Positions 22,961-34,698 of a DNA stretch of 64,000 nucleotides are shown piece by piece; position 1 is the first letter of the stretch, and each line of letters opens with the position of its first letter. The position numbers were made by a program, and so were the translations under genes. Location of the stretch: contig NC_044927.1 of NCBI RefSeq assembly GCF_003576645.1, positions 13,776,157 through 13,840,156 of the forward strand, read 5' to 3'. The DNA is from Ipomoea triloba (Eukaryota; Streptophyta; Magnoliopsida; Solanales; Convolvulaceae). The notes beneath the pieces are model-generated. The model searched no databases, was not told the DNA's origin, and saw nothing but the letters and a program-made list of their open reading frames with translations.

Positions 22961-25799
22961 CACGTAAGGATTATCATCATTCACCAGCCACGGGTCATAG
23001 CCTATGAAAGTTGACTGACCATTACCGATACACCTCCTACAGCCTTTCTCAACCACACTCCTAGCTTCCACAATCCCACGCCAAATGAATGAAGGGTTAG
23101 ACCCTACACTTGCATCAAATAAAGAACAATTGGGATAATAACGACTTTTGAACACCCTCGTCACAAGTGAATCGGGTCTACTCAATAGTCGCCATACCTG
23201 TTTCCCTAGGAGGGCCAAGTTCATCTCTCGTAACTTCCTAAACCCCATACCACCTGCCTCTTTAGGTTTACATAAGTTCGACCAAGATTTCCACCTCATG
23301 CCCTTGCCATCACCAACCCTACCTGTCTACCAATATTTGTTCAAAATAGTCTCAATCTCAGTACAAAGCCCCATTGGCAACAAGAACACCATCATAGAAT
23401 AGCATGGCATTGCCTGTAAAACATTCTTCAACAACACCTCCCGGCCTGCACGAGATAGGAACCTTGAATTCCAACTACGAATGCGATTAAGTATCTTGTC
23501 TTTCAGATAGCCTAGAATTGCTTTCTTATTCCTGCCCACCAAAGAAGGCAAGCCCAAATACTTGCCCGTAGTGTCACCTTGAGCGACACCCAACGTGTGA
23601 ACCACTGCATTCCGATCTGCCTGTGCAACATTGGAACTAAAACAGACCATGGACTTATCAAAATTTATTCGTTGACCCGAGGCTGAAGAATATAAATCAA
23701 GAACAGACCTCATATGAGTACTTTCCACATCATTTGCACGGAGGAATAAAAAACAGTCGTCAGCGAATAGTAGGTGAGAAATAGGTGGTGCTCCTCGAGC
23801 AACTCTCACCCCATGCAGTAGCCCCTTCCGCATTCTATCCTCGATCAACGAGCTCAGCCCTTCCACAACAAGAAGAAATAGATAAGGAGATAGAGGGTCT
23901 CCTTAGTGAATTCCTCTTTCTGGTAATATTGGACCCAACTGACGATTCTCATGCAACACATGGTATTTCACGGTACTAACTGATTCCAACAAGATATCCA
24001 CCCACCTCTGAGCAAACCCCATCTTCAATAATACCGCGCGTAAGACCTCCACTCCACACGATCGTATACCTTACTCATGTCAACTTTCAGAGCAGCGACA
24101 CCCACCTTCCCCTGAGTTTTACGCTTCAGAAAATGGTGAGCCTCATATGCTAACATAATATTATCCGTTATTAAACGACCCGGCACAAAAGCACTTTGCG
24201 CTGCAGAAATAAGACCATCAAGGATAGGTTTCATACGATTTGCACACACTTTCGCCGCTATTTTGTATAGCACGTTACAAAGCGCAATTGGGCGAAGATC
24301 CTTCATGGACTCGGGAACGGCCTTCTTTGGAACCAATACAATAAAAGTGTCGTTCGATTTAACCGGTAGGCGAGCAGTATCAACAAACTGTTTGCAAAAT
24401 AAGTTACGTCACCCCCTACCACATCCCAAAACTGTTGATAAAATCCCGGTCCAAACCCATCAGGCCCCGGCGACTTATCAGGATGCATTTGAAACACAGC
24501 TGCTTTAACCTCCTCCATACTGACTGGCCTGATTAGCATCTCATTATCCGCAGGCTTCACATAAGAATTAATGCAGGAGAGTACCTCGTCCATATCCCCA
24601 CTGTCAGCTTTGAATAAAGTGGAAAAATAATCAACCATGATACCACATATTTCATCTGAGTCCTCAATCCACACACCTGCCTCATTTTGCAATTTACAAA
24701 GCTTATTCCTCCTCCTCCTGGATTTAACAGAATTATGAAAGTACTTAGAATTTAAATCACCATCCCTCCACCAGTGCTCTTTTGCCCTTTGTTTCCAATA
24801 ACTGCTCCAACAAAGTAATTAGCTCCCTTTCAGCACAATTATAATCAGATAAACCACCAGCATCCCTACGAGTATGAAGGGTATCCATTTTCGTTTGCAC
24901 TCATCAATACGTCGCTGAAAATCCTTGTTGTAGTTTCGACCCCATCTCCAAATATCCCGACTACAAACCTCAACTCTATCCATAACACTCAAACCAACTG
25001 TTTTCGACCAACTGTGCTGAACAATCTCTCGACAAACCTCTTCCCATAGCCACATATTGTCAAAGCAGAAGCGCTTTCGTCGAGGGGGATGTGCTACTAT
25101 TATTGGCATTAACAGTAAGGGCAAGTGGTCACTATACGGACACGACACAGAAGTAGCCGTGGCGCCGTCAAACAAAGTTAGCCAAGTGTCTGTAACTAGA
25201 ATCCTATCTAGTTTCTCCTCCACCATTGCAGCCGAACCTCGAGAGCGTTCCCAGGTAAATTGGTGGCCCGAAAAAGGAAAGTCCACCAGTCCACAATCTG
25301 CAACAGCCTCTTGAAAGCCCGTAAGAAGCCAGTCCAGATGAGGTGCTCTACCACGCTTCTCATGCTGATGTAATAAGTCATTGAAGTCTCCCATCACCAC
25401 CCATGGAATGGAGCTTAAACCCGCAAGATTACGGAGGAAATTCCATGAGTCGCGTCTACGGGCCCTCTCAGGGAACCCATAGAATCCTGTAAACCGCCAT
25501 ACTAGACTACCTACATCAACTGTCACAGTAGCATCGATGTGATTATGTGAAAAAATCGTTACCTCTACATCCATACTGTCAGTCCATAAGAGTGCCAGAC
25601 CACCCCTATGACCCTGAGCATCAACCACAAGCATATTAGGAAAACCTAACTGCCTGCGAATCGGTTCCATTTTGCCTCGAACCAGAAAAGTCTCCATCAG
25701 AAAAACCAAACTCGGCCTCTTAGTGCGAATCAAGTCCGCAAGAACACGAACTGCCGTCGGGTTGCCAAGCCCCCGGCAATTCCAGGTTAAGAGACTCAT
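22961..25799 (-). pseudogene. LINE ORF2 5' portion: endonuclease and reverse transcriptase
   Basis: The ATG at 25799 overlaps the ORF1 stop (ATGA). The endonuclease/exonuclease/phosphatase domain is readable over about 320 codons: 'LLTWNCRGLGNP', 'LVFLMETF', 'WVVMGDFNDLL', 'YSDHLPLLL'. The RT follows in broken frames: 'PDKSPGPDGFGPGFYQ' (24692-24303), 'PIALCNVLYKIAAKV' and 'QSAFVPGRLITDN' (24336-24025), then the catalytic 'LLFADDCFLF' (23866-23327). 'NLCKPKEAGGMGFR' (23299-22961) begins the zf-RVT region continued at 6192. Several frameshifts and stops make it inactive. Confidence 0.9.
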
Positions 25800-25984
25800 A
25801 ACTCTTGGCGGGCATGCATCGCAATACCCGCCTCCAAGCCATTTTTTGACACCGCATTCTCACACTCCATCGCCCTACTCGCATCGTTTAACTCATCAAA
25901 CTCAACATCTGTACGTTTACGCTTCTGCTCACCAACAATAATTGCCGGGACCCCATCGACAGACGAACCCGAACTCGGAACCAC
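25796..25984 (-). pseudogene. LINE ORF1 C-terminal tail
   Basis: A short open frame rich in charged residues ('EQKRKRTDVEFDELNDA') runs into a TGA that overlaps the ATG of ORF2 as ATGA. Its 5' side is cut by the Gypsy fragment. Position and overlap identify it as the end of LINE ORF1; the sequence itself is not diagnostic. Confidence 0.6.
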
Positions 25985-26786
25985 CCGAACTCAACCCTCT
26001 ATAGAATGAGCTAATCATGTCCCATGGGTGCATCAGATCTTGTGGGCACTGCTTTTTAAGAACTTTAAATCTTCGCCAAGCCTCTCCCAAACTTTCAAGT
26101 CTTCCTTGTTTGAATTCTTGTATCAGCCTTCTAATCCTCATAGTTTTTGTAATGGGAAAGAACTCGTTCATGAATTTGCGATGCAACTGTTGCCACGTTC
26201 TGAAATGATTGTCGTCTTGGCTTTCCAACCATCGTGCTGCCTCTCCTATAACTGAAAATGGAAATAATTTTAGTCGAATTATTTCCTCGCTAACGCCTTC
26301 TTGTCTATACATCCCACATGCTCGTATAAATCTTGTGATGTGTGCGTTGGGATCTTCATATGGTAATCCCGAGTATTGACTGTTCTGAACCAGTGTGAGA
26401 ATAGTTGGATGCACATGAAAGTTGACATTCTCCATTGGAGGTACATAGATCGAGTTGTGCATGTTAAAATCTGGAGTCATGTAATCTGCGATTGATCTTT
26501 GTGGTTCTTGAGGGTTTCCATAATATTCCTCTTCACGAATGTTCTCTTGATTGTTTGCTCTGTTAGCCTGCGGTTCTTCAATGATTGGTTCTTCATGGTT
26601 AATTGGTACTTGTGGATTGATTGGAACTAGGGGTGGATTTGGTACTGCTGTGCCTCTTCCTTGTGGGTTTCTTGTTGCGCTTGATGAAGCCATTAGTGAT
26701 CCTTGGATATTTTTCCTTCTAGTTGCTTTATTAATTTTAGGAATGTAGGGTAGTAGACCTTGATTTCCATTTGCTCTCGTGTGCAT
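25985..26786 (-). pseudogene. Ty3/Gypsy gag, truncated
   Basis: The frame encodes the Retrotrans_gag pattern: 'DPNAHITRFIRACG', 'LKLFPFSVIGEAARWL', 'WQQLHRKFMNEFFP' and 'RIRRLIQEFKQ', then 'EAWRRFKVLKKQCP'. This is typical of the Athila/Tat side of Gypsy. The N-terminal 100 residues are a Pro/Asn/Gln-rich linker. The last 18 residues are LINE sequence read in the gag frame, so the gene is a broken fusion. An upstream ATG exists at the frame start (26786), but the exact initiation site is uncertain. Confidence 0.85.
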
Positions 26787-26960
26787 TCACCTAGTAAAAT
26801 TATCAATGAAACAGAAATTTCCACAATTGACTAGAAGTAGTGAATTGGGTTAGTAGCAAAACAAGTAATAATAAAACAAAATTAAGTGGAATGCATTAAC
26901 ATTACTCAAATATAGCATTCATGCAATCAAAGTAAACAAAAACATATGACAACCTATTGC

Positions 26961-26980
26961 CCTCCCTAGCAACGACGCCA
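26961..26980 (-). promoter_or_regulatory. Gypsy primer-binding site (tRNA-Asp type)
   Basis: The minus strand reads TGGCGTCGTTGCTAGGGA a few bases after the LTR end ...TTGTCA. It resembles the tRNA-Asp primer site known for Athila-like elements, with mismatches. Confidence 0.65.
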
Positions 26981-26984
26981 TTTT

Positions 26985-28311
26985 TGACAACACTTGCGTG
27001 CATAGGGTGAAATGTCAAAAGATATTTTTATGATAAAACGGAAAGTCTGTGACTCCCCGAGTGTCGGTCTCGAAGGAGGGACGTGGAGGTATGTCAAACA
27101 TTCGGGAGTTTACTTGATTGGATCATGCATAGGACTTGAGTGTGGTGAAGGGTGGAATTGCAAGTGAAAGTGTAGTTCATTGGTTGGTTTGAGTGCAAAA
27201 GAGTAGTAAAGTAAAAGTGATTTTGGGAATATGTAAAAGGGGTAGGGATTGGATAGTGTTCTTGAATATTGCATAGTGAGAGTGCAAGGTCATGGATTAG
27301 GATTGCTAGGATATTGGCTATTCAAGAGTGTGTTGTCTTAGTCCTTTTCCACCTTGTGTACTAAGGCTTCTTTGACTTAGGAGTGCCTTCAAGCATCCAA
27401 AGTTCTAAGAGGAATTTTATCAAACACTTAGGCTACACATTATCCTACTATTCTTAAGAAGTCCATAGGAACTTTGATTGTGTAAAGCTTTAAATCCTAA
27501 CTCTAATCAAAGACATGAAAGAGTCAAGAGCTCAATCTCTCATCTAGATTGGCCAAATCCAAACAAGATCTCATCAAAACAACAATCAAAAGACAAGAAT
27601 AGATAATCCATCAACACAAACTCATAGATCCAAGATATAGAAATAAGATCATCACAAAAGCAATATTCAATCACACAATCCAAATCCCTAGACTAAATTA
27701 GCTACTCATGATATGAAATGCAAGCAAAAGCTAATTTAATCCAAGAATAAGATTACTAAAATTATAGAAATGAAATAGAGATCACCTAGAGAGAAGAAGA
27801 TCTTCAATCCAAGCTTGTTGTCTTCTACAATGGAGATTGATCTAATCTAGAAACTAGGAAAAAATGGAGAAAGTTCTCCAAAGGAAAAACTAAGAAAAGG
27901 GAAAACTAAAAATTCTGGAATCCTCCTCTGGAAATTCATCAAAGGGGTTTAAATAGTCTCCGAAATGACAAGCCTAGCTGAAATTCGCGCAACACGCCTC
28001 CACGCCTCTCACACGCGTGTGAGCGTGCGTGGGGAGCTTCTGGAAAGTTTCCACGCTTGCTCACACGCGTGTGGCCTTCCAGATTGGTCCTCCAAGGCTC
28101 CGCTTTTGCCTGGTTTGCTTTTTAAGCTCATCTTTTGGTCCTATTTGCTCCCGGGGCTCCTGTTTTACTTCTTTTAAGCTATAAGTAGCTTCTGTGCATC
28201 AGTTAGTGATTTTCAAACATTTACGAACATAATTTACCAAATAAGGATGCTATAGACGCGATAAAACACCCTAAAATGTGCCTGAAATAAGGGTATCTCG
28301 GAGTCTTATCA
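26985..28311 (-). repeat. 5' LTR of the Gypsy fragment
   Basis: About 1,327 bp from TGATAAGACTCCGAG to ...TGTTGTCA. The plus strand near 27990-28075 has a small GC-rich island with repeated 'cacacgcgtgtg' palindromes. No coding content. Confidence 0.75.
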
Positions 28312-28982
28312 CAAACCCTATCCCCGTGGCCTATTACACCACACAGAAAACAAAAAGTAGGAAGTCTTTCGTACCGGAAATCGATAAACGCCCAGGTAGC
28401 ATTCCCCTTCTTCAACTTCATCTGTTTCTTCAACGGTTTACTAACATCGATTGCAACCCGGATACGATAAAACATTCGCATCCCCCCATCAAAATTCCGC
28501 TCATCCACACATACCAGATTGCCTAGGAACATTCCTATAGCAGATACAACTATCTCAGACCGAAACCCAGTAGGCAAAGAATGAATTTGTACCCAAAACT
28601 CAGCAAATTGGAGTACAACATTCTCCGGGTCCTCCCCAGGTTGCAGCCTCTGCATGATTAATAAACACTGCTCGTACGTCCATGGTCCCTCAGCCAACAC
28701 ACGGGAGATATCAGCGTCGTGATAAAACCGTATCAGAAATCTTTGAGGTTGTAGTTGTCGCATTGTGAGACCCATTGCCGGCTGCCAAACAAGTGCCATA
28801 GTGTCTTGAAAGAACTGAAAACGGATCTGCTTATTGGTGACTACTCGACACATTGCATAGTATCCCCCATCCCCAGCCGCATGATCCACCGGGACATCAG
28901 GAATCTGCATGGACCCATCCTCATCATCCACATCAGCGAGAGTTAGGTTTGCACACAAGTCAGAGATATCCGTCGTCGCCAT
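28312..28982 (-). pseudogene. LINE ORF1 N-terminal part: DUF4283 and CCHC knuckle
   Basis: Starts at ATG 28982 (MATTDISDLC). It carries the DUF4283 nucleic-acid-binding pattern: 'RFLIRFYHDADISRVL', 'GPWTYEQCLLIMQR', 'FWVQIHSLP', 'FLGNLVCVDE'. A zf-CCHC_4 knuckle 'CFLCGVIGHGDRVC' follows. ORF1 of plant L1 elements binds the element RNA. The frame is cut right after the knuckle by the Gypsy LTR. Confidence 0.9.
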
Positions 28983-29123
28983 CGTAATCGGAAGAACAAA
29001 GAAAAACGTCAAAAACAAGCAACAGCAAGAAAAGGGCAAGAAACCCTAGAGAGACTCGCAAAGGGAGGCGAGAGGAAAAAAATCTTTTATTAAGTAATTT
29101 CACTTTTTACAATATATATTTTT

Positions 29124-29841
29124 AATATACTAAAAGTATTTAATTTGTATACTGAATGTACATTATTTGTAATATATAAAAAATCATGTAATTTCAAATA
29201 ATGCACTTTATCCATACAAATAATGTACTTTTTATTTATGGTTCACACAAATGCGTGGACCATGGTCCATGGAATAATGATTGAATTCTAAGTTTACAGG
29301 ATTCCGTTTTTAGAATTACGCAAACGTAAATCACGAGTTACACAATCAACCCATCACCTAAATTATAATTTTCATTTGCATGAATGAATTTAATCTAAAC
29401 CTTCTAAATCTACACTTCTACTTCCAATCATAACTATTAAGTTCAGTAACAAACTAACTACGCTAAGTCCGGGCCCTTCTTCCATTTTTGTCACACGTTA
29501 AGAAGTTGATATATCGGGAAGGAGGTGGGGTCACCATCCCATTTATTCTTTGACGCTGCATTAATGCCTTTGGATCAACTACAACGTTGGCTTTAAGACT
29601 TAAAAGTGATTTAAAACTTGATAAAAAAATATTTATTAATTTATAAACTTCAGTTATAACTTATAAACTTTTAGATCATATATATATTAGTAGGGGTGGA
29701 CAATTTGGTTCGGTTTATCCAAACTGAACCGAATCAAACCGTACATATACCAAAAAATCGAACGGTTCGGAATTCTTGTAAATCGGATAGTTTAGTAAAA
29801 ACCGAACCGAACCGAATACGGTTAGATTTTAATAATAATAA
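29124..29841. other. AT-rich intergenic DNA with a MULE-like end and a CCGAAC-rich patch
   Basis: No gene. At 29240-29275 'gcgtggaccatggtccatgg' resembles the MULE ends at 32800 and 59360. At 29705-29822 'aaccgaa'/'ttcggtt' words recur, as also at 53890-53960 and 56145-56240. Confidence 0.4.
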
Positions 29842-30962
29842 TCTATACTATTAATAAAAATAAAATCTTCCATTTTAATTTTCCGCCCAAAGCACACTCA
29901 TATATTATTAAGGTTTGCGTAATATTATAAAATATGATAATACAATTTCAATTCGTAATTCAATTGTATACTAAAATATGGTAATACAATTTCTAATACA
30001 ATATATTCTTTCCTACTTTCATATTCATAATACAATTCTAGATTAAAATTACTAATCTTAATAATATAGTACATATGTTTCGCTAATCTATACTATTAAT
30101 AAACACAAAATCTTTCATTTTAAGTTCACATCAAAAACACTTCTATACTATAAAGATTTGCAGAATATTGTTAAAATTAGGGTAATACAATTTCTATTAG
30201 TACTACAATTGTATATTTGAATATAGTAATTAATACAATTCCTAATACAATATATATTCTTTTATACTTTTATATTCGCAATACAATTTTATAATAAAAT
30301 TACTAATCATATTAATACATTACATATATTTTCTTGCAACGTAATCTATACTATTAATCTATACTTTCTATACTATTAATAAAAACAAAATCATCCATTT
30401 TAATTTTCCGCCCAAAAAACTCCTATATTATTAAGGTTTTGCGTAATATTGTATAAATTAGGATAAATACAATTTCTATTCGTAATACAATTGTATATTA
30501 AAATATGGTAATACAATTTCTAATACAATATATTCTTTCATACTTTTCTATTCATAATACAATTCTAGATTAAAATTACTAATCTTAATAATACAGTACA
30601 TATATTTCGCTGCAATGTAATATATACTATTAATGAAAATAAAATTCTCCAATTTAATTTCCAGCCAAAAAAACTCCTATACTATTAAGGTTTTGCGTAA
30701 TATTGTATAAATTAGGATAATACAATCTCTATTCGTAATATTGTATAAATTAGGATAATGCAATTTCTATTCATACTACAATTGTATATTCGAATATAGT
30801 AATACAATTCCTAATATAATATATATTATTTTATACTTTCCTATTCGTAATACAATTCTAGATTAAAATTACTAATGTAATAATACATTACATGTAATTC
30901 CATGTAACGTAATATAAAATCTTCCATTTTAACTTCCCGCCCAAAATACTTATATACTATTA

Positions 30963-32628
30963 CAGGGCGTTTGGTTGAAGGGAAGGAATTATATGGGAAA
31001 GGAATTGTAATTCCATGGGAAAAAAAATAATGTGAGAATAAAGTGAGAGTTTAAATTCCAGTGTTTGGTTGGCATGAATAAAATTACTGTAAATTTCAAT
31101 TCTAATGTTTGGAATGCATGGGAATTGAAAGAGAATAAGTAGTATAAAGTCCAAATGTCAATTGCTATTGTTGTTGTCGTTGTTGTTGTTATTAATCATC
31201 TTATATGATACGCATTTATTGGACCCATTTGCATATTCAAACACCAAAATAATATAACATATTAAATTCAAAATTTTATTTTTCAAAATGTAGGCAAATA
31301 CGCTATATACACATCAAATTTAAATACTTAAGAGTTTTTAGAAAACATACTTAATTAAGGTTGGCCCAGAATGATTATTGCTCAGAAACGGCGTTCAGTA
31401 GTCGAAGAATAATAACGCACAGAGTTTTTTGCATTTTTAGTCCCACGACTATAGTGGCACTTGTAGGATTGGTCCACGACTTTTAAACTTTGCAATTTTG
31501 ATCCATGACTATTGTTTTTGTTGCAAAAATGGTCCTTCCGGCACCGGCAAACAAAAACCGGCGGATTTTCCGGCAATTTTTCGCCGGAAAAAAAATCGAC
31601 ATATTTTTCGTCAATTTCTCGCCGGAAAAAAATTCTCCTTTCAAGTTGGATTAAAATTGACATTTCTAAACAATTAATTTAAGTTAAAACAAATTCATTT
31701 CTAAAAATATATGTAGTCAATTTAATTATTTTTTATTTTGGTAAACTAATTAAAGTTAAAACTAATTATTTTTAAAAGCATACATAGCCAAGTTAATCTT
31801 AGTAAAATTAAATACAAATTCAAAATTATTTTTACTTTTTCGTTTAAATTTAAATTATATTTACTTTTAAGCCAATTAAGTACAAATTTAAAATTATTAA
31901 TACAAGTTCAAGATCAACAAAAAATAATATGGAGTATTATTAAGATTAAATTTAAACTAGAAAGTAAAAATAATATTTGAATAATTTTGCCCAGTAGTGT
32001 CAATTTTGAATAAAAATGCAAAGTTTGAAATGTCAATTTTGAATAAAAAGTAAACTAAATTAATTTTTTAGAAATGTCAATTTTTTTTTAGTACCAAATG
32101 TCAAAAATCCTACTGCAAGAAATGTCAATTTTAATCCTACTTGAAAGGAGAATTTTTTTTTTCCAGCGAGAAATTGACGGAAAATATGTCGATTTTTTTT
32201 CCGGCAAAAAATTGCCGGAAAATCCGCCGATTTTTGTTTTCCGGCGCCGGAAGGACCATTTTTGCAATAAAAACAATAGTTATGGACCAAAATTGCAAAG
32301 TTTGAAAGTCGTGGATCAATCCTACAAGTGCCACTATAGTCGTGGGACTAAAAATGCAAAAAACTCTAACGCACTCTCATCTAGAAGGAAGGTCAAACAT
32401 TAATTTTAGATTTAAAAAAGGGAAGGAAAATTTTATCTTAGGATTCTCTTTTTTTTTTTCTTCCTAAAATCCATGGAATTAAAATAGCAAGGGAGACATG
32501 GGATTCTAATTACATGAAAATGAGGGAATTGCAATTCTCTCCATCCAAACTAAGGAAGTTAGTTGCCTTTGAAATTAGGTGGGAATTAAGTGGAATGGAA
32601 TTTAATTTCCCTCAAACCAAACATTCTA
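30963..32628. mobile_element. Harbinger/Tourist-like element containing another element
   Basis: Ends are 20-bp imperfect inverted repeats: CAGGGCGTTTGGTTGAAGGG and, reversed, TAGAATGTTTGGTTTGAGGG. They are flanked by TTA duplications (30960-30962 and 32629-32631), the PIF/Harbinger signature. No transposase is seen, so it was mobilised in trans. Its interior is occupied by the inverted-repeat element at 31421-32367. Confidence 0.65.
31421..32367. mobile_element. Foldback-type element with long terminal inverted repeats
   Basis: The first 250 or so bases ('agagttttttgcatttttag', then 'tcccacgactatagtggcac') recur reversed at the other end ('gtgccactatagtcgtggga', then 'ctaaaaatgcaaaaaactct'). 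The arms include 'ccggcggattttccggcaa'. A 7-bp word AACGCAC flanks both sides (31414-31420 and 32368-32374). Transcripts through it would form a long hairpin. Superfamily uncertain. Confidence 0.75.
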
Positions 32629-32788
32629 TTAAGGTTTGCATAATATTGTAAAATATGGTAATACAATTTCAATTCGTACTACAATTGTATACTAAAATAT
32701 TGTAATAAAATTCTTAATACAATATATTCTTTCCTACTTTCCTATTTGTAATACAATCCTAAATTAAAATTACTAATCGTAATAATAT

Positions 32789-33334
32789 CAGTTCTTATAT
32801 CGTGGACCGTGGTCCCAAAACGACGTCGTTTCAGTAAGTGGGAGACGGAGCCTGTAATTGACACTACAGTTCATCTCAAAAGATACTGCCTTACATTTGT
32901 TTTGATATTATTGAATGAAACTGTAGTTATATAGAAATGTAACTGTAGTTGTGTTGTAATGTAACTGCAGTGTATATGAACTGATACTGAATAACAGTTT
33001 CACATTTGTGTTTTATATTATCGAATGAAACTGTAGTTATATCGAAATGTAACTGTAGTTGTGTTGAAATGTAACTGCAGTGTATATGAATTGATACTGA
33101 ATAACAGTTTCACATTTGTGTTTTTATATTATCGAATGAAACTGTAGTTATATCAAAATGTAACTGTAGTTGTGTTGAAACGTAATTGCAGTTGTGTTGA
33201 AATGTAACTGCAGTGTATATGAATTGAAAGTGAGTGGCGCAAATTCATCCGTCTGTTTTCATTAATCAAAACAACGTCGTTTTGATGCGCGCGGTCCACA
33301 ATGCATTGTGGACCACGGTCCACGATATAATTTG
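32789..33334. mobile_element. MULE-type MITE with internal tandem repeats
   Basis: Inverted ends share TTATATCGTGGACCGTGGTCC. The 11-bp word CGTAATAATAT flanks both sides (32778-32788 and 33335-33345), consistent with Mutator-like 9-11 bp duplications. The interior has three copies of a roughly 112-bp unit with 'gaaactgtagttatat' and 'aatgtaactgcagtgtatat'. The ends resemble the left end of the FAR1/MULE element near 59355. Confidence 0.7.
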
Positions 33335-33734
33335 CGTAATAATATAGTACATATACTTCGCTACAACGTAATCTATATTATTAATAAAAACAAAATCTTT
33401 CTTTTTAAGTTTCCGCCAAAACACTCCTATACTATTAATGTTTGTGTAATACTGTAAAAATTAGGATAATACACTTTCTATTCGTACTACAATTGTATAT
33501 TAAAATATGGTAATAAAATTTCTAAAAAATATATATTCTTTCTACTTTCTTATTCGTAATATAATTCTATATTAAAATTACTAATCGTAATAATACAATA
33601 TATATACTTCTCTGCTATGCAATCTATACTATTTATAAAAACAAAATCATCCATTTTAACTTCCCGCCCAAAAGACTCTTATAATAATAAGGCTTGTGTA
33701 ATATTTTAAGGTTTTGCCCAAAAAACTGTATAAG

Positions 33735-34660
33735 GTTCTGGCTAATGCGTTGTTATTTGTCCAGCTAATATCAAAATTCCACGGTCAACCAATAGAGACT
33801 GGAGTGCTTACTCCATGACTCCCAGGTTAATGTTATTAACTATAGGTCTACGATTTGTAGTTCACATTGAAAATTTTAATTTTGTTAACCTGGATGTTTT
33901 GTTGTTGTTGTTTTTTTTTTTTGTATAAAATTATAAATGCAAATTGTGTTTTAAGTTTTATCAAAAAAAACTTTAGGTTTTCAAAAAAAAAAAATTATCA
34001 ATTTAGATGCTTATTAAAGTTCTTAGTATTTATTTTGTTTTCCTGGAGTGCTTACTAGAGTGATTTTTTTTATTACACAACTATAGTTAAATACATAATT
34101 TTGTAGTATATAGTTAATTTACTATAAGCCATTTAATCATCCTGTTATGCATAAAATAGAATTTTATTACGAAATTTTATTTCTATGTTATTTCGGTGTT
34201 ATTAGTAGAAGCTTAAGTGACTATTTATGTGTTATTACTATATTAAAACCCAATTATATTCTGTTAAACTGTTACACTAGAATTCTATCACTATATGTAT
34301 GTCTTCGTTCTTTAACTAACATGTCTTTGGCATAAATGCATAATTTAGTTTTAAGTTTAATCAGTTTAGATGATTATTAAAGTTCTTAAATCTCAGCTTG
34401 ATTACCAAACAACTATAGTTCATCTAGGTTGTAAAAAATTGAATACTAAAATGCAAAGTTAAAATTTACCTAGGTTATCATCAATAACAATTCCCAGTGT
34501 AGCTACAATACCAAGCGCTAAAGAACACAAACTAAAGTTTGTCACTATGACATGTATAGACATAATCGATCCAAACTATATTTTCAATTGCACTATATAA
34601 TAATTGATGTTATACTTTATATACTTATATATCGATCCAAATATTCTTAAAATATTATAG
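33735..34660. other. AT-rich interior of the first Helitron, no gene
   Basis: Only short AT-rich open frames. Homopolymer T and A runs occur at 33900-33990. Nothing else recognised. Confidence 0.4.
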
Positions 34661-34698
34661 CAAATCTATTCTGTGCATCGCACGGATGAAAATATTAG

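Larger units (their letters stand above)
25985..28311 (-). mobile_element. 5' fragment of a Ty3/Gypsy retrotransposon (LTR, PBS, partial gag)
   Basis: On the minus strand a TG-starting LTR (28311-26985) is followed by a primer site and a gag frame that stops abruptly in LINE sequence. There is no pol, polypurine tract or 3' LTR. The junction at 25984 fuses gag to LINE ORF1 within GGTTCCGAG-type sequence. The 3' half, and perhaps some of LINE ORF1, was deleted or never inserted. Confidence 0.8.
4984..29108 (-). mobile_element. L1-type LINE, split by two later insertions
   Basis: Read on the minus strand the pieces are collinear. ORF1 N-terminus lies at 28982-28312 and ORF1 C-terminus at 25984-25796. 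ORF2 endonuclease and RT lie at 25799-22961, and zinc-binding and RNase H regions at 6192-4999. The 3' end is followed by an A tract (T tract on plus at 4978-4986). The 15-bp word 'acaatatatattttt' flanks both ends (4969-4983 and 29109-29123), consistent with target-primed insertion. The LINE was later split by a Copia element and a Gypsy fragment. Without them it is about 5 kb, the usual size for a plant L1. The duplication is AT-rich, so chance matching is not excluded. Confidence 0.8.
29842..33720. repeat. Interrupted tandem array with about 250-bp unit
   Basis: Units contain 'ctatactattaat', 'cattttaattttccgcc', 'attaaggtttgcgtaatatt', 'caatttctattcgta' and 'tacaattctagattaaaatt'. Starts are visible near 29842, 30089, 30345, 30622, 30910, 33371 and 33622, with the array split by the two inserted transposons. 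Units differ by substitutions and small indels, so the array is not young. Confidence 0.75.
29842..34698 (+). mobile_element. Probable non-autonomous Helitron with later nested insertions
   Basis: The 5' end reads A|TCTATACTATTAATAAAA, a typical plant Helitron start. The 3' end has the hairpin 'ctgtgcatcgcacgg' (34671-34685), then 12 bases and TTAG|T, one base from the usual CTAG|T. Inside, the 5'-end sequence recurs about seven times as a degenerate array with roughly 250-bp spacing. Two DNA transposons (30963-32628 and 32789-33334) sit in the array. No Rep/helicase is present. The degenerate 3' terminus lowers confidence. Confidence 0.55.

Noticed and set aside
28755..28946. Plus-strand frame within the LINE ORF1 region
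   Set aside because: Antisense to a well-supported DUF4283 ORF1; no independent support.
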